Origin: Bdellovibrionales bacterium
GTDB taxonomy: Bacteria; Bdellovibrionota; Bacteriovoracia; Bacteriovoracales; Bacteriovoracaceae
Length of the DNA stretch: 64,000 bases
NCBI GenBank assembly: GCA_018646675.1
Contig: JABGUH010000042.1
Location: 80,872-144,871 of the forward strand
Direction of reading: 5' to 3'
Shown: positions 34,937 through 42,570 of the stretch, in pieces
Layout: each line of letters begins with the position of its first letter
Position numbering within the stretch: the first letter of the stretch is position 1
Position numbers and translations under genes: made by a program
Notes under the pieces: model-generated
Seen by the model: the letters and a program-made list of their open reading frames with translations, nothing else
Told to the model about the DNA's origin: nothing
Databases searched by the model: none

Positions 34937-35782
34937 CTAAGGGGCAGTGAAAAATTCCTTGATAATTTCAATAAATGGTTCGCGATATCGCCCAACCTCG
35001 TTATGCATCTCATGGTAAGCACCTTCGACTACCTTCAGCCTAGAAGATTTATCTATGCTGCTAAAATAGTTTTTAATTGATGCTAGATCAACGATCTCAT
35101 CTGCTCCTCCGACAACACAAGTGACAGGACAAGTAATATTGAGTGGACGGGAGAATACCTGTTTGGATGTCTTTACTAGTTCAATCAATAATTTAGAGTG
35201 AAGCTTTTTGAGAGTGAAGTCATCTTGAATATATGCCTCTGTCACTCGCACATCATGGGAAAGCAAAGTTAAATCAACCATATCAGGTAATGGGACACTA
35301 AACGGAATTTTTGCCAACCCACTAAAAATTTCAACCGGAAGATACTTCACTATCTGTCCCATTGCTCCCCCTAACCCAATGGGGGGGGCGCTCAAAAAGA
35401 CTTTTTCCGGATAGCAACTTTCTGAAACATGGTGCTGCATAAAACCTGCCGTAATCAATGCTCCCATTGAGTGACCATATAGACAGTAACGGCTCATTTT
35501 ATAGTCGCGATGCAAGCAGGTAATAATCTCCCGTAGATCACGCATATAAACCGAAAAATCCTCAATATTGCCACGCTCGCCCAGGCTACGACCGTGGCCG
35601 CGCAAGTCGTAATGCAGAATATTAAAATTTTGAGCAAAAAGATCCAATAAGTAGTTGTGACGTTCTAAATGCTCACCAATTCCGTGGGTTACAACGATCC
35701 AAGCTGAAGCACCAATCTCTCGAATCTGTAAATTTAACTCAACGCCATCTTCAACTACAAGATATTTGTGTTCGTGAATCAT
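34937..35782 (-). CDS. alpha/beta hydrolase (lysophospholipase/monoacylglycerol lipase-like)
   Basis: 281 residues. A canonical serine hydrolase: WIVVTHGIGEHLERH oxyanion region, HYDLRGHGRS, and nucleophile Ser105 in GHSMG. A late Asp (GGADEIVD) and His (VEGAYHEMHNE) complete the triad. This arrangement and the length match the Hydrolase_4/monoglyceride lipase group, which cleaves acylglycerols or lysophospholipids in the cytoplasm. AGGAGG precedes the ATG. It stands alone, with no obvious operon partner. The substrate cannot be told from the sequence. Confidence 0.92.
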   Translation of the reverse strand: MIHEHKYLVVEDGVELNLQIREIGASAWIVVTHGIGEHLERHNYLLDLFAQNFNILHYDLRGHGRSLGERGNIEDFSVYMRDLREIITCLHRDYKMSRYCLYGHSMGALITAGFMQHHVSESCYPEKVFLSAPPIGLGGAMGQIVKYLPVEIFSGLAKIPFSVPLPDMVDLTLLSHDVRVTEAYIQDDFTLKKLHSKLLIELVKTSKQVFSRPLNITCPVTCVVGGADEIVDLASIKNYFSSIDKSSRLKVVEGAYHEMHNEVGRYREPFIEIIKEFFTAP

Positions 35783-35881
35783 AACGACCTCCTACTAAAC
35801 AGTAGCAAAAAAATTCACTCTGGATCAACTAAATGATATGATTTATCATAATACAAGAAACTACAACAGAAGAGAACTACT

Positions 35882-36259
35882 ATGAACGTTTATTGCCCAT
35901 CTTGTTTTAGCGACACCATGAGAATGAAATCCAGTGGTGTTGTTTATGTGACTATAAATAAAAAAAAACTGGATTCCGGCCAATTTGTCTTTAACGGCAG
36001 TGATACTAGAAAAGATGAAAATGAAGCGTTGCTCCGCGCTGAGATTGAGCGTTTCTTTAAGTGGTATTCTAATTTTCAAAACAAGGATCCCATTGCTACA
36101 TATCAGATCGAATCACCTGACTATACCTGTTCTAATGGATGCCCAATACCATTAAACATGCGTTTTTCTGTTATTGATGAACTTTACTCTGAAGAGGTTG
36201 TCCATGAAATAATCAAGGAGCTGGGAAAGAAGTACTCCATCAAGATACAACTGGCTTAA
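35882..36259 (+). CDS. small protein with two cysteine pairs
   Basis: 125 residues with Cys5/Cys8 (YCPSC) and Cys83/Cys87 (CSNGC), a spacing that could hold one zinc ion between two distant knuckles. There is no signal peptide. The C-terminal helix (EEVVHEIIKELGKK) looks well folded. AGAG precedes the ATG, and the next gene begins 24 bp later on the same strand, so they may be co-transcribed. No family is recognised; metal binding is inferred from the cysteine pattern only. Confidence 0.65.
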   Translation: MNVYCPSCFSDTMRMKSSGVVYVTINKKKLDSGQFVFNGSDTRKDENEALLRAEIERFFKWYSNFQNKDPIATYQIESPDYTCSNGCPIPLNMRFSVIDELYSEEVVHEIIKELGKKYSIKIQLA

Positions 36260-36283
36260 ACTTAACATGAAAACTGGTGACAT

Positions 36284-37018
36284 ATGGATTTAAAGCTTAC
36301 TGAAGCGGATTCCAAGCAGAGATACCTTTCTGGTTCGTTCTCGTATAAAAAAAATAATGCTATCTATGGCCAAGAGACCTTCTCCGTATCAAGGATAAGT
36401 AACAACACTCAACTTCTCTATGATTCCGAATTCATTGGCCGGGTGGAAACGGGTGAGTTACTAAAGATTAATGTCTTATACATAATGAACAAAAATGGTC
36501 ATCCACAAGATGTATCAATAAAAAAAGCCCTGGGACGTTTTGTTTCCGACGAACTCTATCAGTTTAATTCAAAAAATTTAAATATCCAGTATACTTTTGT
36601 TTCTGCTGGGAATCGAACAAAAGTTGATCTGAATGTTAATCCTAAAAATACAATTGCTACTCCTGTTGCATCTACTTCAGGGCTATTCACACTAACAAAA
36701 AAGTTGGATCTACACTCTGATAACTACTACTCGATCCTTGCCAGCAACAACTTGTGGGAGTACGAAGATAAGCCATTTGTGCAAAATATAACTCTGCGCA
36801 AAATTGGATTAATTGCAGAGGACATTGAAATTGACGGTCAAGAGGTAAATGCCAGACATTATGAAATCATTCCTGATGAAACGTCCGATAGTGAATTGGT
36901 GCCAAATCAAAAAGGTAGACTGGAGATCTACCTAAGTCACCATAGCGGAATCCCTTATCGAATTATACAGTCAGATGGTACAGAGATAATTATCAATAAA
37001 CTCCACCGCTTTGACTAA
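36284..37018 (+). CDS. hypothetical beta-rich protein
   Basis: 244 residues with no signal peptide or membrane helix. The sequence alternates short beta strands throughout (SGSFSYKKNN, GQETFSVSRI, RLEIYLSHHSGIPYRIIQ), resembling intracellular lipocalin- or DUF3108-like barrels, but I cannot place it in a family. The Shine-Dalgarno sequence is weak (GGTG). It follows the cysteine-pair gene by 24 bp and ends 4 bp from a convergent glycosyltransferase gene, with no terminator visible. Confidence 0.6.
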   Translation: MDLKLTEADSKQRYLSGSFSYKKNNAIYGQETFSVSRISNNTQLLYDSEFIGRVETGELLKINVLYIMNKNGHPQDVSIKKALGRFVSDELYQFNSKNLNIQYTFVSAGNRTKVDLNVNPKNTIATPVASTSGLFTLTKKLDLHSDNYYSILASNNLWEYEDKPFVQNITLRKIGLIAEDIEIDGQEVNARHYEIIPDETSDSELVPNQKGRLEIYLSHHSGIPYRIIQSDGTEIIINKLHRFD

Positions 37019-37022
37019 AAGG

Positions 37023-37748
37023 CTATAGCTCGCCCCTTATCTTTTTCCAACGGAGAAGTACTACTGCAAAAAGCGCTTCAAAGATAATACTTTGATTCAT
37101 TTTTGAAACTCCGTCCTGCCGCTCATAAAATATTATCGGCACCTCTGTAATACTCATTTCCTTACACCAAACTTTGTAATTCAACTCCAATTGAAATGAA
37201 TATCCTGTCGAGATAATATTATCAAGATCAAGTGCTTCCAGCGCCCGGCGGGTAAAACACTTAAATCCTCCTGTAGTGTCCATTAATTTCATTCCTGTCA
37301 TAAAGCGGGCATAGATTGATGCCAAATATGAAAGAAGTAAACGCTTGAAGGGCCAATTAATAATTCTAATCCCATCTATGTAGCGTGATCCAATTACCAA
37401 ATCACTCTTAGTGGCTGCTTCCAGCAGCACAGACAAATCTTTGGGATCATGAGAAAAATCACAGTCCATCTCAAATACAAATTGAAAATCTCGCTCTAAT
37501 GCCCATTTAAATCCAGCAACATAAGCTGTTCCTAATCCCAGTTTACCACTGCGCTCAAGTAGGTGTAGTTTAGAGTGGTGCTGTTGCATCTCCTTTACTG
37601 CCGCAGCAGTTCCATCTGGAGACCCATCATCTATCACTAATAGAGAGTAGTCCGCACTTAAATCAAAAACCGTTTTCACCATCCTGGCGATATTAGCAAT
37701 CTCATTATAGGTAGGAATAATTATTAAACTACGATCATATGGAAGCAA
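37023..37748 (-). CDS. polyprenol-phosphate mannosyltransferase-like (DPM1-type) GT2
   Basis: A 241-residue family 2 glycosyltransferase. IIPTYNEIANI, VIDDGSPDGTA and the metal-binding EMDCDFSHDP are present, then GSRYIDG, the order seen in dolichol- or polyprenol-phosphate mannose synthases. It lacks the C-terminal membrane helices of bacterial GtrB-type enzymes, so it is a soluble or peripheral DPM1-type protein. It would transfer a sugar, probably mannose or glucose, to a lipid carrier for envelope glycans or glycoproteins. The TTG start has AGGGG 7 nt upstream. The next upstream gene on this strand ends 26 bp away. Confidence 0.9.
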   Translation of the reverse strand: MLPYDRSLIIIPTYNEIANIARMVKTVFDLSADYSLLVIDDGSPDGTAAAVKEMQQHHSKLHLLERSGKLGLGTAYVAGFKWALERDFQFVFEMDCDFSHDPKDLSVLLEAATKSDLVIGSRYIDGIRIINWPFKRLLLSYLASIYARFMTGMKLMDTTGGFKCFTRRALEALDLDNIISTGYSFQLELNYKVWCKEMSITEVPIIFYERQDGVSKMNQSIIFEALFAVVLLRWKKIRGEL

Positions 37749-37774
37749 AGTTGAAACCCCTATGTATAATACAA

Positions 37775-38194
37775 TTAATGCTTACATCCAGAACAACGAT
37801 TAAGCAATGACTCACGATAGAGATTAGTCGTTTTATAAAAAAAATCCACCGCCTTACGGCCAGCGCCACTTTCCACCAACCAGCTAAATTTTGCTACCGC
37901 TGGAAAAGTTGCGATCAGATGGGAAAGTGCATCTCCACCGGTAAGTAGCTCATTTACCCCGGGGCCTAAAAGCAAATGTAGTTCATGTTGACATTGGTCA
38001 AGGGTAAGAAATGGAAAGCTTTGATATATTTCTTGGTGATACAGTGAGATTAAATTAATCTGATCCTTATCAACAAATGTTTCCAAGCTCTGCTTAAACC
38101 TAAGACAAAGTGAACACTTCTGATCAAATAGTAAAATCGGGAACTTTTCTAAATTCAGTGTATTGGCTGTCTTTCTATCTTCCAGTAATTCCAA
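37775..38194 (-). CDS. DUF393 thiol-disulfide oxidoreductase-like protein
   Basis: 139 residues. The N-terminal FDQKCSLCLRF carries the CxxC of the DUF393 (DCC1-like) family, with later LLGPGVNELLTGGDALSHL also family-like. The TTG start at 38194 is backed by AAGGAGG 6 nt upstream, inside the end of the preceding gene, with a 20-bp overlap. DUF393 proteins are thought to act in thiol-disulfide exchange, but substrates are not known. A CSGC pair at the very C-terminus (RCSGCKH) is unusual. Coupling to a cysteine-containing secreted protein suggests redox handling of it. Confidence 0.82.
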   Translation of the reverse strand: MELLEDRKTANTLNLEKFPILLFDQKCSLCLRFKQSLETFVDKDQINLISLYHQEIYQSFPFLTLDQCQHELHLLLGPGVNELLTGGDALSHLIATFPAVAKFSWLVESGAGRKAVDFFYKTTNLYRESLLNRCSGCKH

Positions 38195-39794
38195 GCAGCC
38201 TCCTTGCTGACATTTGATAACGATGGGAAATTATTTTAAAAATATGAGCGTCACTATTACGGTTGATCGAAGCACGATTTCTAGCCTTGGCGGCAAAGGT
38301 AAGTACTTTTCCGGATCTTCCTCTTTTTCTCTTCTTCTTTAAAAATTTTTTATAGTTGAAACCAGTTTTTGATCTCTTCCTTCTCTTTTTAATCCCCTTA
38401 CCACCAAAATAGAGCATTTTACCTTCCCGCTCTCCCCCTCCATAGAGTTTTTTCGAAGAGGCTGCTGCTGCTTGCATTCTGGCCATCGCCTTTTGTGAAG
38501 CTGCACTTGATGGCATTGAAGCGATATGTGCTGCTAAAACGGCGGGAGCTCCCAATCTACTGGCCAACATACGAGCACTCTTTTTCTGAGATGGTGTTAG
38601 TGTTTTGTTATACTGTAATTTCTTTGCCAGATCTTTGACAATACGTGCCGCCCGAGCGCTCTGATTCCGAGCTGTGGCATCACTAAGCCCTCCTGTCCCC
38701 AAGGACCCACGAGAGAGATCTCTAATCGGCTTCACCGTATATGGCGCCATGGCACCACCGGCCCCCATTCCTCCCATTAACTGCATAAACTGCGCGTCAT
38801 AACAGCTCTCGGTGGCTAAACAGCCACAATCCTCATCCTGCTTTAAGTTACGATCCAGACAGTTCATCAGAACCTTTCCACTATTTGCCAACCGACTACG
38901 TTTTGCCGCCGCAGGTAGACAGTACTCGGCATCATTTTTAGTCTCTTCCTGAGCACAATAACATTGGCTCTCACTAACCGGATTACATGCTCCTTTTCCA
39001 GAGAGCTTATCGGCAATGGCTTTCACTTTGTCATGATACTCCTGGTGAGCATCCCACTGCTGCTTATAAAAGATCGTCATCAACCCTGCAGCACCAGTCT
39101 TAATCACAGTAGATTGATCTGCCACAGCACCACCAACTGTCATCATTGCTGCGTAGCAAGCAGTTGTCCCTCCCCAACCGTAGGTCTGCAACTTGGCAGT
39201 ATCAGCGCGAGCCTCATGGGAGCGGGCAGCTTGATAGAGCTTCTCCTTCTGCGCATTTCCAGGAGCTATTTGAGCACTCTCAATCTCATTTTGTTTACTA
39301 CTCTGCAACCCCATCGCCACCATCTCGGTCGCAACTGGAATATATTTACAGCGATCTGGAGTAGTACCTTTCTCCGTTGTTGTCTCATCACCTTTTGTAA
39401 CTTCTTTGCTGGTCTCGAAATCCCCTCCGCTATTTCCAGCAAACATGGCGTACACCTTGGAGAGCACCCCCACCATCGCTGGATCCATCCCCATAAATTT
39501 CTTCTTTGGATCGCGCCCCTTGCAAGCACTCTCTAACCCCTTACAGGCCTGGTCCGCCTCTCTATCCAAGTAACCTTGATGAACATAGTTCTCCATCTGA
39601 AAACGGTCGCGATCAGTTAGGTTCTCCAGATCTCGCTCCTTGGGAGCATTGGGATCCACCGTTTTTACCCTGGCCCCCATGGCAGGGGGAGCGGAGGTAC
39701 CATTATTCTGTGAGGTGGCCTTAACAACCAAAGGAGTCACTACTAAAAATAAGACAGTAATCACCAAAATATGAGTTGAGGATAGCTGTTTCAT
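38175..39794 (-). CDS. exported cysteine-containing protein with basic C-terminus, unknown function
   Basis: 539 residues. A signal peptide (hydrophobic 9-24, ending LVVKA) leads into a Cys-containing mature region, including CKGLESACKG near residue 83, CNPVSESQCYC and NCLDRNLKQDEDCGC, then an Ala/Met-rich helical part and, from about residue 450, a strongly basic Lys/Arg tail (KKRRKRSK, FLKKKRKRGRSGK). Nothing matches a family I know. A basic tail could bind DNA, LPS or peptidoglycan. The DUF393 thiol protein gene overlaps its end. AGGTGA precedes the ATG. Confidence 0.72.
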   Translation of the reverse strand: MKQLSSTHILVITVLFLVVTPLVVKATSQNNGTSAPPAMGARVKTVDPNAPKERDLENLTDRDRFQMENYVHQGYLDREADQACKGLESACKGRDPKKKFMGMDPAMVGVLSKVYAMFAGNSGGDFETSKEVTKGDETTTEKGTTPDRCKYIPVATEMVAMGLQSSKQNEIESAQIAPGNAQKEKLYQAARSHEARADTAKLQTYGWGGTTACYAAMMTVGGAVADQSTVIKTGAAGLMTIFYKQQWDAHQEYHDKVKAIADKLSGKGACNPVSESQCYCAQEETKNDAEYCLPAAAKRSRLANSGKVLMNCLDRNLKQDEDCGCLATESCYDAQFMQLMGGMGAGGAMAPYTVKPIRDLSRGSLGTGGLSDATARNQSARAARIVKDLAKKLQYNKTLTPSQKKSARMLASRLGAPAVLAAHIASMPSSAASQKAMARMQAAAASSKKLYGGGEREGKMLYFGGKGIKKRRKRSKTGFNYKKFLKKKRKRGRSGKVLTFAAKARNRASINRNSDAHIFKIISHRYQMSARRLLGITGR

Positions 39795-39995
39795 TAAAAT
39801 TCACCTGGTTACAATTAAATCCTTAACTCGCATTATATCACGGCCAACTTTTTTGGCGTTGCGAAGCAAAAGATTCCTCGATTTATTCATATGATTTTAG
39901 TATGTTAAATATATGCGTCTTAATCGATCAAATGCCACTATTTTGAGGTTGTTGGCGTAAAACCGAAGTTTATAACTAGGGTGGGTACCCAAAAG

Positions 39996-40508
39996 ATGAA
40001 TCATCAAGGTGCAAAATCGGAAATAAGCCACTCCGTAACCCACTATTTGCTGGCAATACACCGACTTAAAGAGGTCAGGGGATTTGCCAGAGTAACCGAT
40101 ATCGCTCGCGATCTCAGCCTGACTAAAGGGAGTGTCTCTACTGCTCTCAACAATCTAAGGAAGAGAAAATTAGTTGCTGACGAAGCTGACTGTAAATTTG
40201 TCATCCTTACACCCAAAGGCCACAAGGAGATCCATCGAATTCTCTCAGCCCGCAAACTTATCTTTCATTTTTTTAGAGATATTCTAGCAGTAGATGAGAA
40301 AAATGCTCAACGAGATGCATGTCTGATCGAACATCTAATCAGTACCAAGTCAAGAGAGAAGCTTTTTGATTTCATGCGTAGTATCTCCTGCGAGTGTGGC
40401 CAGCGAAAAAAACACTCTACGTGGGATTTTTCAACAAAAAATTCTACTCTCAATCTATGTGACTACAGTGATATAGAGGAGTTCATCAGCGGACAGGTGC
40501 CGGAGTAG
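39996..40508 (+). CDS. DtxR/MntR-type metal-dependent regulator
   Basis: About 170 residues. The N-terminal winged helix (HSVTHYLLAIHRLK, ARVTDIARDLSLTKGSVSTALNNLRKRKLV) followed by LTPKGHKEIHRI and a helical dimer/metal domain (LIFHFFRDILAVDEKNAQRDACLIEHLIS) is the DtxR/MntR layout without a C-terminal SH3-like domain. His and Glu residues suited to Mn2+ or Fe2+ sit in the second domain, and a CECG follows. An ATG at 39996 and a GTG at 39981 are both possible; neither has a clear ribosome binding site. No metal transporter lies next to it, so its target is not evident. Confidence 0.83.
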   Translation: MNHQGAKSEISHSVTHYLLAIHRLKEVRGFARVTDIARDLSLTKGSVSTALNNLRKRKLVADEADCKFVILTPKGHKEIHRILSARKLIFHFFRDILAVDEKNAQRDACLIEHLISTKSREKLFDFMRSISCECGQRKKHSTWDFSTKNSTLNLCDYSDIEEFISGQVPE

Positions 40509-40523
40509 AGGGGAAAAAATTCT

Positions 40524-41792
40524 GTGCTGAATTATAAAATCTCACTTGTTACTCTTTTACTGGTTACAACCATCTTCAATTGCAGTTTTGCCACTAATGT
40601 CACTTTGGACATTGATGGGGTACTTGCCTACGCCTCTAGTAATGCAACTAGCTACTTTAGCCTCATCGCGGAAACCCCGGCCAGCAGCCCCGGAGAGTCA
40701 ACCACCTCACCGGTTATCATCTACTCTCCAATTGCAGCGAGTGCCGACCACCTATTATATACCACCGTCAGCGACTCCTCGTTACTACCTTCAACTGCTG
40801 AAAACGACGGTTATCTTAAAATAGAGATGATCATTGACAATACTACCGCCAGTGACACTCTCTACCTAACCGCCGCGGTTGATGATGAGAATGGTGACTC
40901 TGCTTATAAAGTTGTTCAATTAAATAGTGCTATTAACATTGCGGCCAGCACCACCACTACCTATGCCTACCCAACTCTCTCTTTTTATGAGATTTGCCAA
41001 CAATCCAGCTGCTCCCTCTCAAATAGCAGTGACAGTAAAGTGATCTATTTCTATCTAGATAGTATTAACCGTACAGTAGGAGAAGAGGTAACTATTGATG
41101 GTAGCAGTAATACTGGTGGCAAGTATTTTAAAGTGTATCTGAGTGATCACTTAGAGAGCACTGCTCCAACGCTTGTCTCTATCTCAAAAGGTGATGAGCG
41201 CGCCAACGTTGAAATTAGTGGTAGTAACATCACCAATCTTTATCAAACTTTAATTTTTTCCCACAGCAACACTTCCACCGCTATCTCCACCTCCCTAGAG
41301 CTAGGTAATGCCACTGGTACCCAATTACAAACAACTGATCCCATTTATAGTGGAACTGTCAATGTCACCGGCTTGACAAATGGTGTGACCTACAACCTAT
41401 CTATTGGTTTAGTTGATAAGTATCTCTACTCCAGCAAACTCTCCACCTCAGCACTAGTTACACCCGAAGATATTATCGCCCTACTGGAAAAACAGTTCTG
41501 TTTTCTTTTGACTGCCGGTTTTCATGGTGAGCACTATATTATCGATTACTTCCGTAATCTTAGAGATACGGTTTTGATCAGATCAAGCTGGGGACAAAAA
41601 TTTATCAATTGGTACTATCGAACTGCCCCTCACTATGCACTAACTATTCACCGTAGCAAACCACTTAGTGCTATGATTAGGGCCAGTGCCCACATCCTCT
41701 ACTTTTTATTTAACTACTTTTATATCATCCTTACAGTAATTGCAGCTTTAACTATCAGCTTTACTGTCCGTAGCCACTACAATAAAACTTAA
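40524..41792 (+). CDS. exported protein with C-terminal CFI-box-CTERM domain
   Basis: 422 residues from GTG behind AGAGGGG. A signal peptide (ending CSFA) leads into a Ser/Thr-rich beta region, partly fibronectin-type III-like (TAPTLVSISKGDERANVEISG, LTNGVTYNLSIGLVDKY). The last 100 residues start with CFLLTAGFHG and continue YFRNLRDTVLIRSSWG and a YYRTAPHYAL stretch, then one membrane helix. This is the pattern of the CFI-box-CTERM sorting-like domain found on exported proteins of deltaproteobacteria. The protein is probably surface-linked and processed near the Cys. It lies 15 bp after the regulator gene. Confidence 0.78.
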   Translation: MLNYKISLVTLLLVTTIFNCSFATNVTLDIDGVLAYASSNATSYFSLIAETPASSPGESTTSPVIIYSPIAASADHLLYTTVSDSSLLPSTAENDGYLKIEMIIDNTTASDTLYLTAAVDDENGDSAYKVVQLNSAINIAASTTTTYAYPTLSFYEICQQSSCSLSNSSDSKVIYFYLDSINRTVGEEVTIDGSSNTGGKYFKVYLSDHLESTAPTLVSISKGDERANVEISGSNITNLYQTLIFSHSNTSTAISTSLELGNATGTQLQTTDPIYSGTVNVTGLTNGVTYNLSIGLVDKYLYSSKLSTSALVTPEDIIALLEKQFCFLLTAGFHGEHYIIDYFRNLRDTVLIRSSWGQKFINWYYRTAPHYALTIHRSKPLSAMIRASAHILYFLFNYFYIILTVIAALTISFTVRSHYNKT

Positions 41793-41826
41793 CATAAAAT
41801 TCCGCATCTAATGGAGATTTCGAATT

Positions 41827-42564
41827 ATGGCTGGTCATAGCAAATGGAAGAATATTCAACATAGAAAAGGGGCACAAGACGCTAAAAGAGGTAAAGTTTT
41901 TACCAAGTTAATCAAAGAGATTACCGTTGCGGTTAAAACTGGTGGCGGCGGTGACGTTGATGCCAATCCCCGACTACGTCTAGCAGTGCAGAATGCCCGA
42001 GGCGTCAATATGCCAAAAGATACAATTGATCGAGCAATTAAAAAAGCCTCTGGCATGGGTGGAGCTGACTTTATTGAGACAACATTTGAGGGGTACGGTG
42101 CCAATGGCATCGCAATTTTAGTCGAATCAGCAACTGATAATAATACTCGAACTGTTGCCAATATCCGCTCCTATTTCAACAAGTATGGCGGAAGTCTGGG
42201 AAAGGATGGGTGCTTACAGTTTATTTTTGAGCGAAAGGGAATTTTCATCATTCCTCCAGGCAAACTGGACGAAGAGGAGTTCACCATGGAGATGATCGAT
42301 GCGGGCGCTGAAGATGTAGAATTTCCTCAGGAACAAGGTGATGAATATATCACAATCTCTTCGGGGATGGAGGAATTTGGTTCCATTCAAAAGAAGCTCG
42401 ATGAGCTAAAAATCGAACCGGTAGAAGCCGGCCTGGAGCAGATTCCCACCACTTACAAAGAAGTCAATCAGGAGACCTATGATAAAGCAATGAAGCTTAT
42501 CGATGTTATCGAAGATGACGATGATGTCCAAAAGGTCTATCACAATATGGACTTAGACGAGTAA
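41827..42564 (+). CDS. yebC: YebC/PmpR family protein
   Basis: 245 residues beginning MAGHSKWKNIQHRKGAQDA, the diagnostic YebC N-terminus, with RLAVQNARGVNMPKDTIDRAIKKA and later GYGANGIAILVE. Members are described as transcriptional regulators or as factors that ease translation of proline-rich stretches at the ribosome. Full length with no changes noted. The next gene (DnaQ-DinG fusion) begins 6 bp later, so the two are co-transcribed. YebC is often next to ruvC in other bacteria; that link is absent here. Confidence 0.96.
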   Translation: MAGHSKWKNIQHRKGAQDAKRGKVFTKLIKEITVAVKTGGGGDVDANPRLRLAVQNARGVNMPKDTIDRAIKKASGMGGADFIETTFEGYGANGIAILVESATDNNTRTVANIRSYFNKYGGSLGKDGCLQFIFERKGIFIIPPGKLDEEEFTMEMIDAGAEDVEFPQEQGDEYITISSGMEEFGSIQKKLDELKIEPVEAGLEQIPTTYKEVNQETYDKAMKLIDVIEDDDDVQKVYHNMDLDE

Positions 42565-42570
42565 ATTCTT

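Noticed and set aside
38964..39536. Plus-strand frame of 190 residues
   Set aside because: It lies fully antisense to the 539-residue exported protein, which has a signal peptide and ribosome binding site.
39890..39930. Operator for the DtxR-like regulator
   Set aside because: A weak AT-rich palindrome is present but does not match known DtxR or MntR boxes well enough to list.
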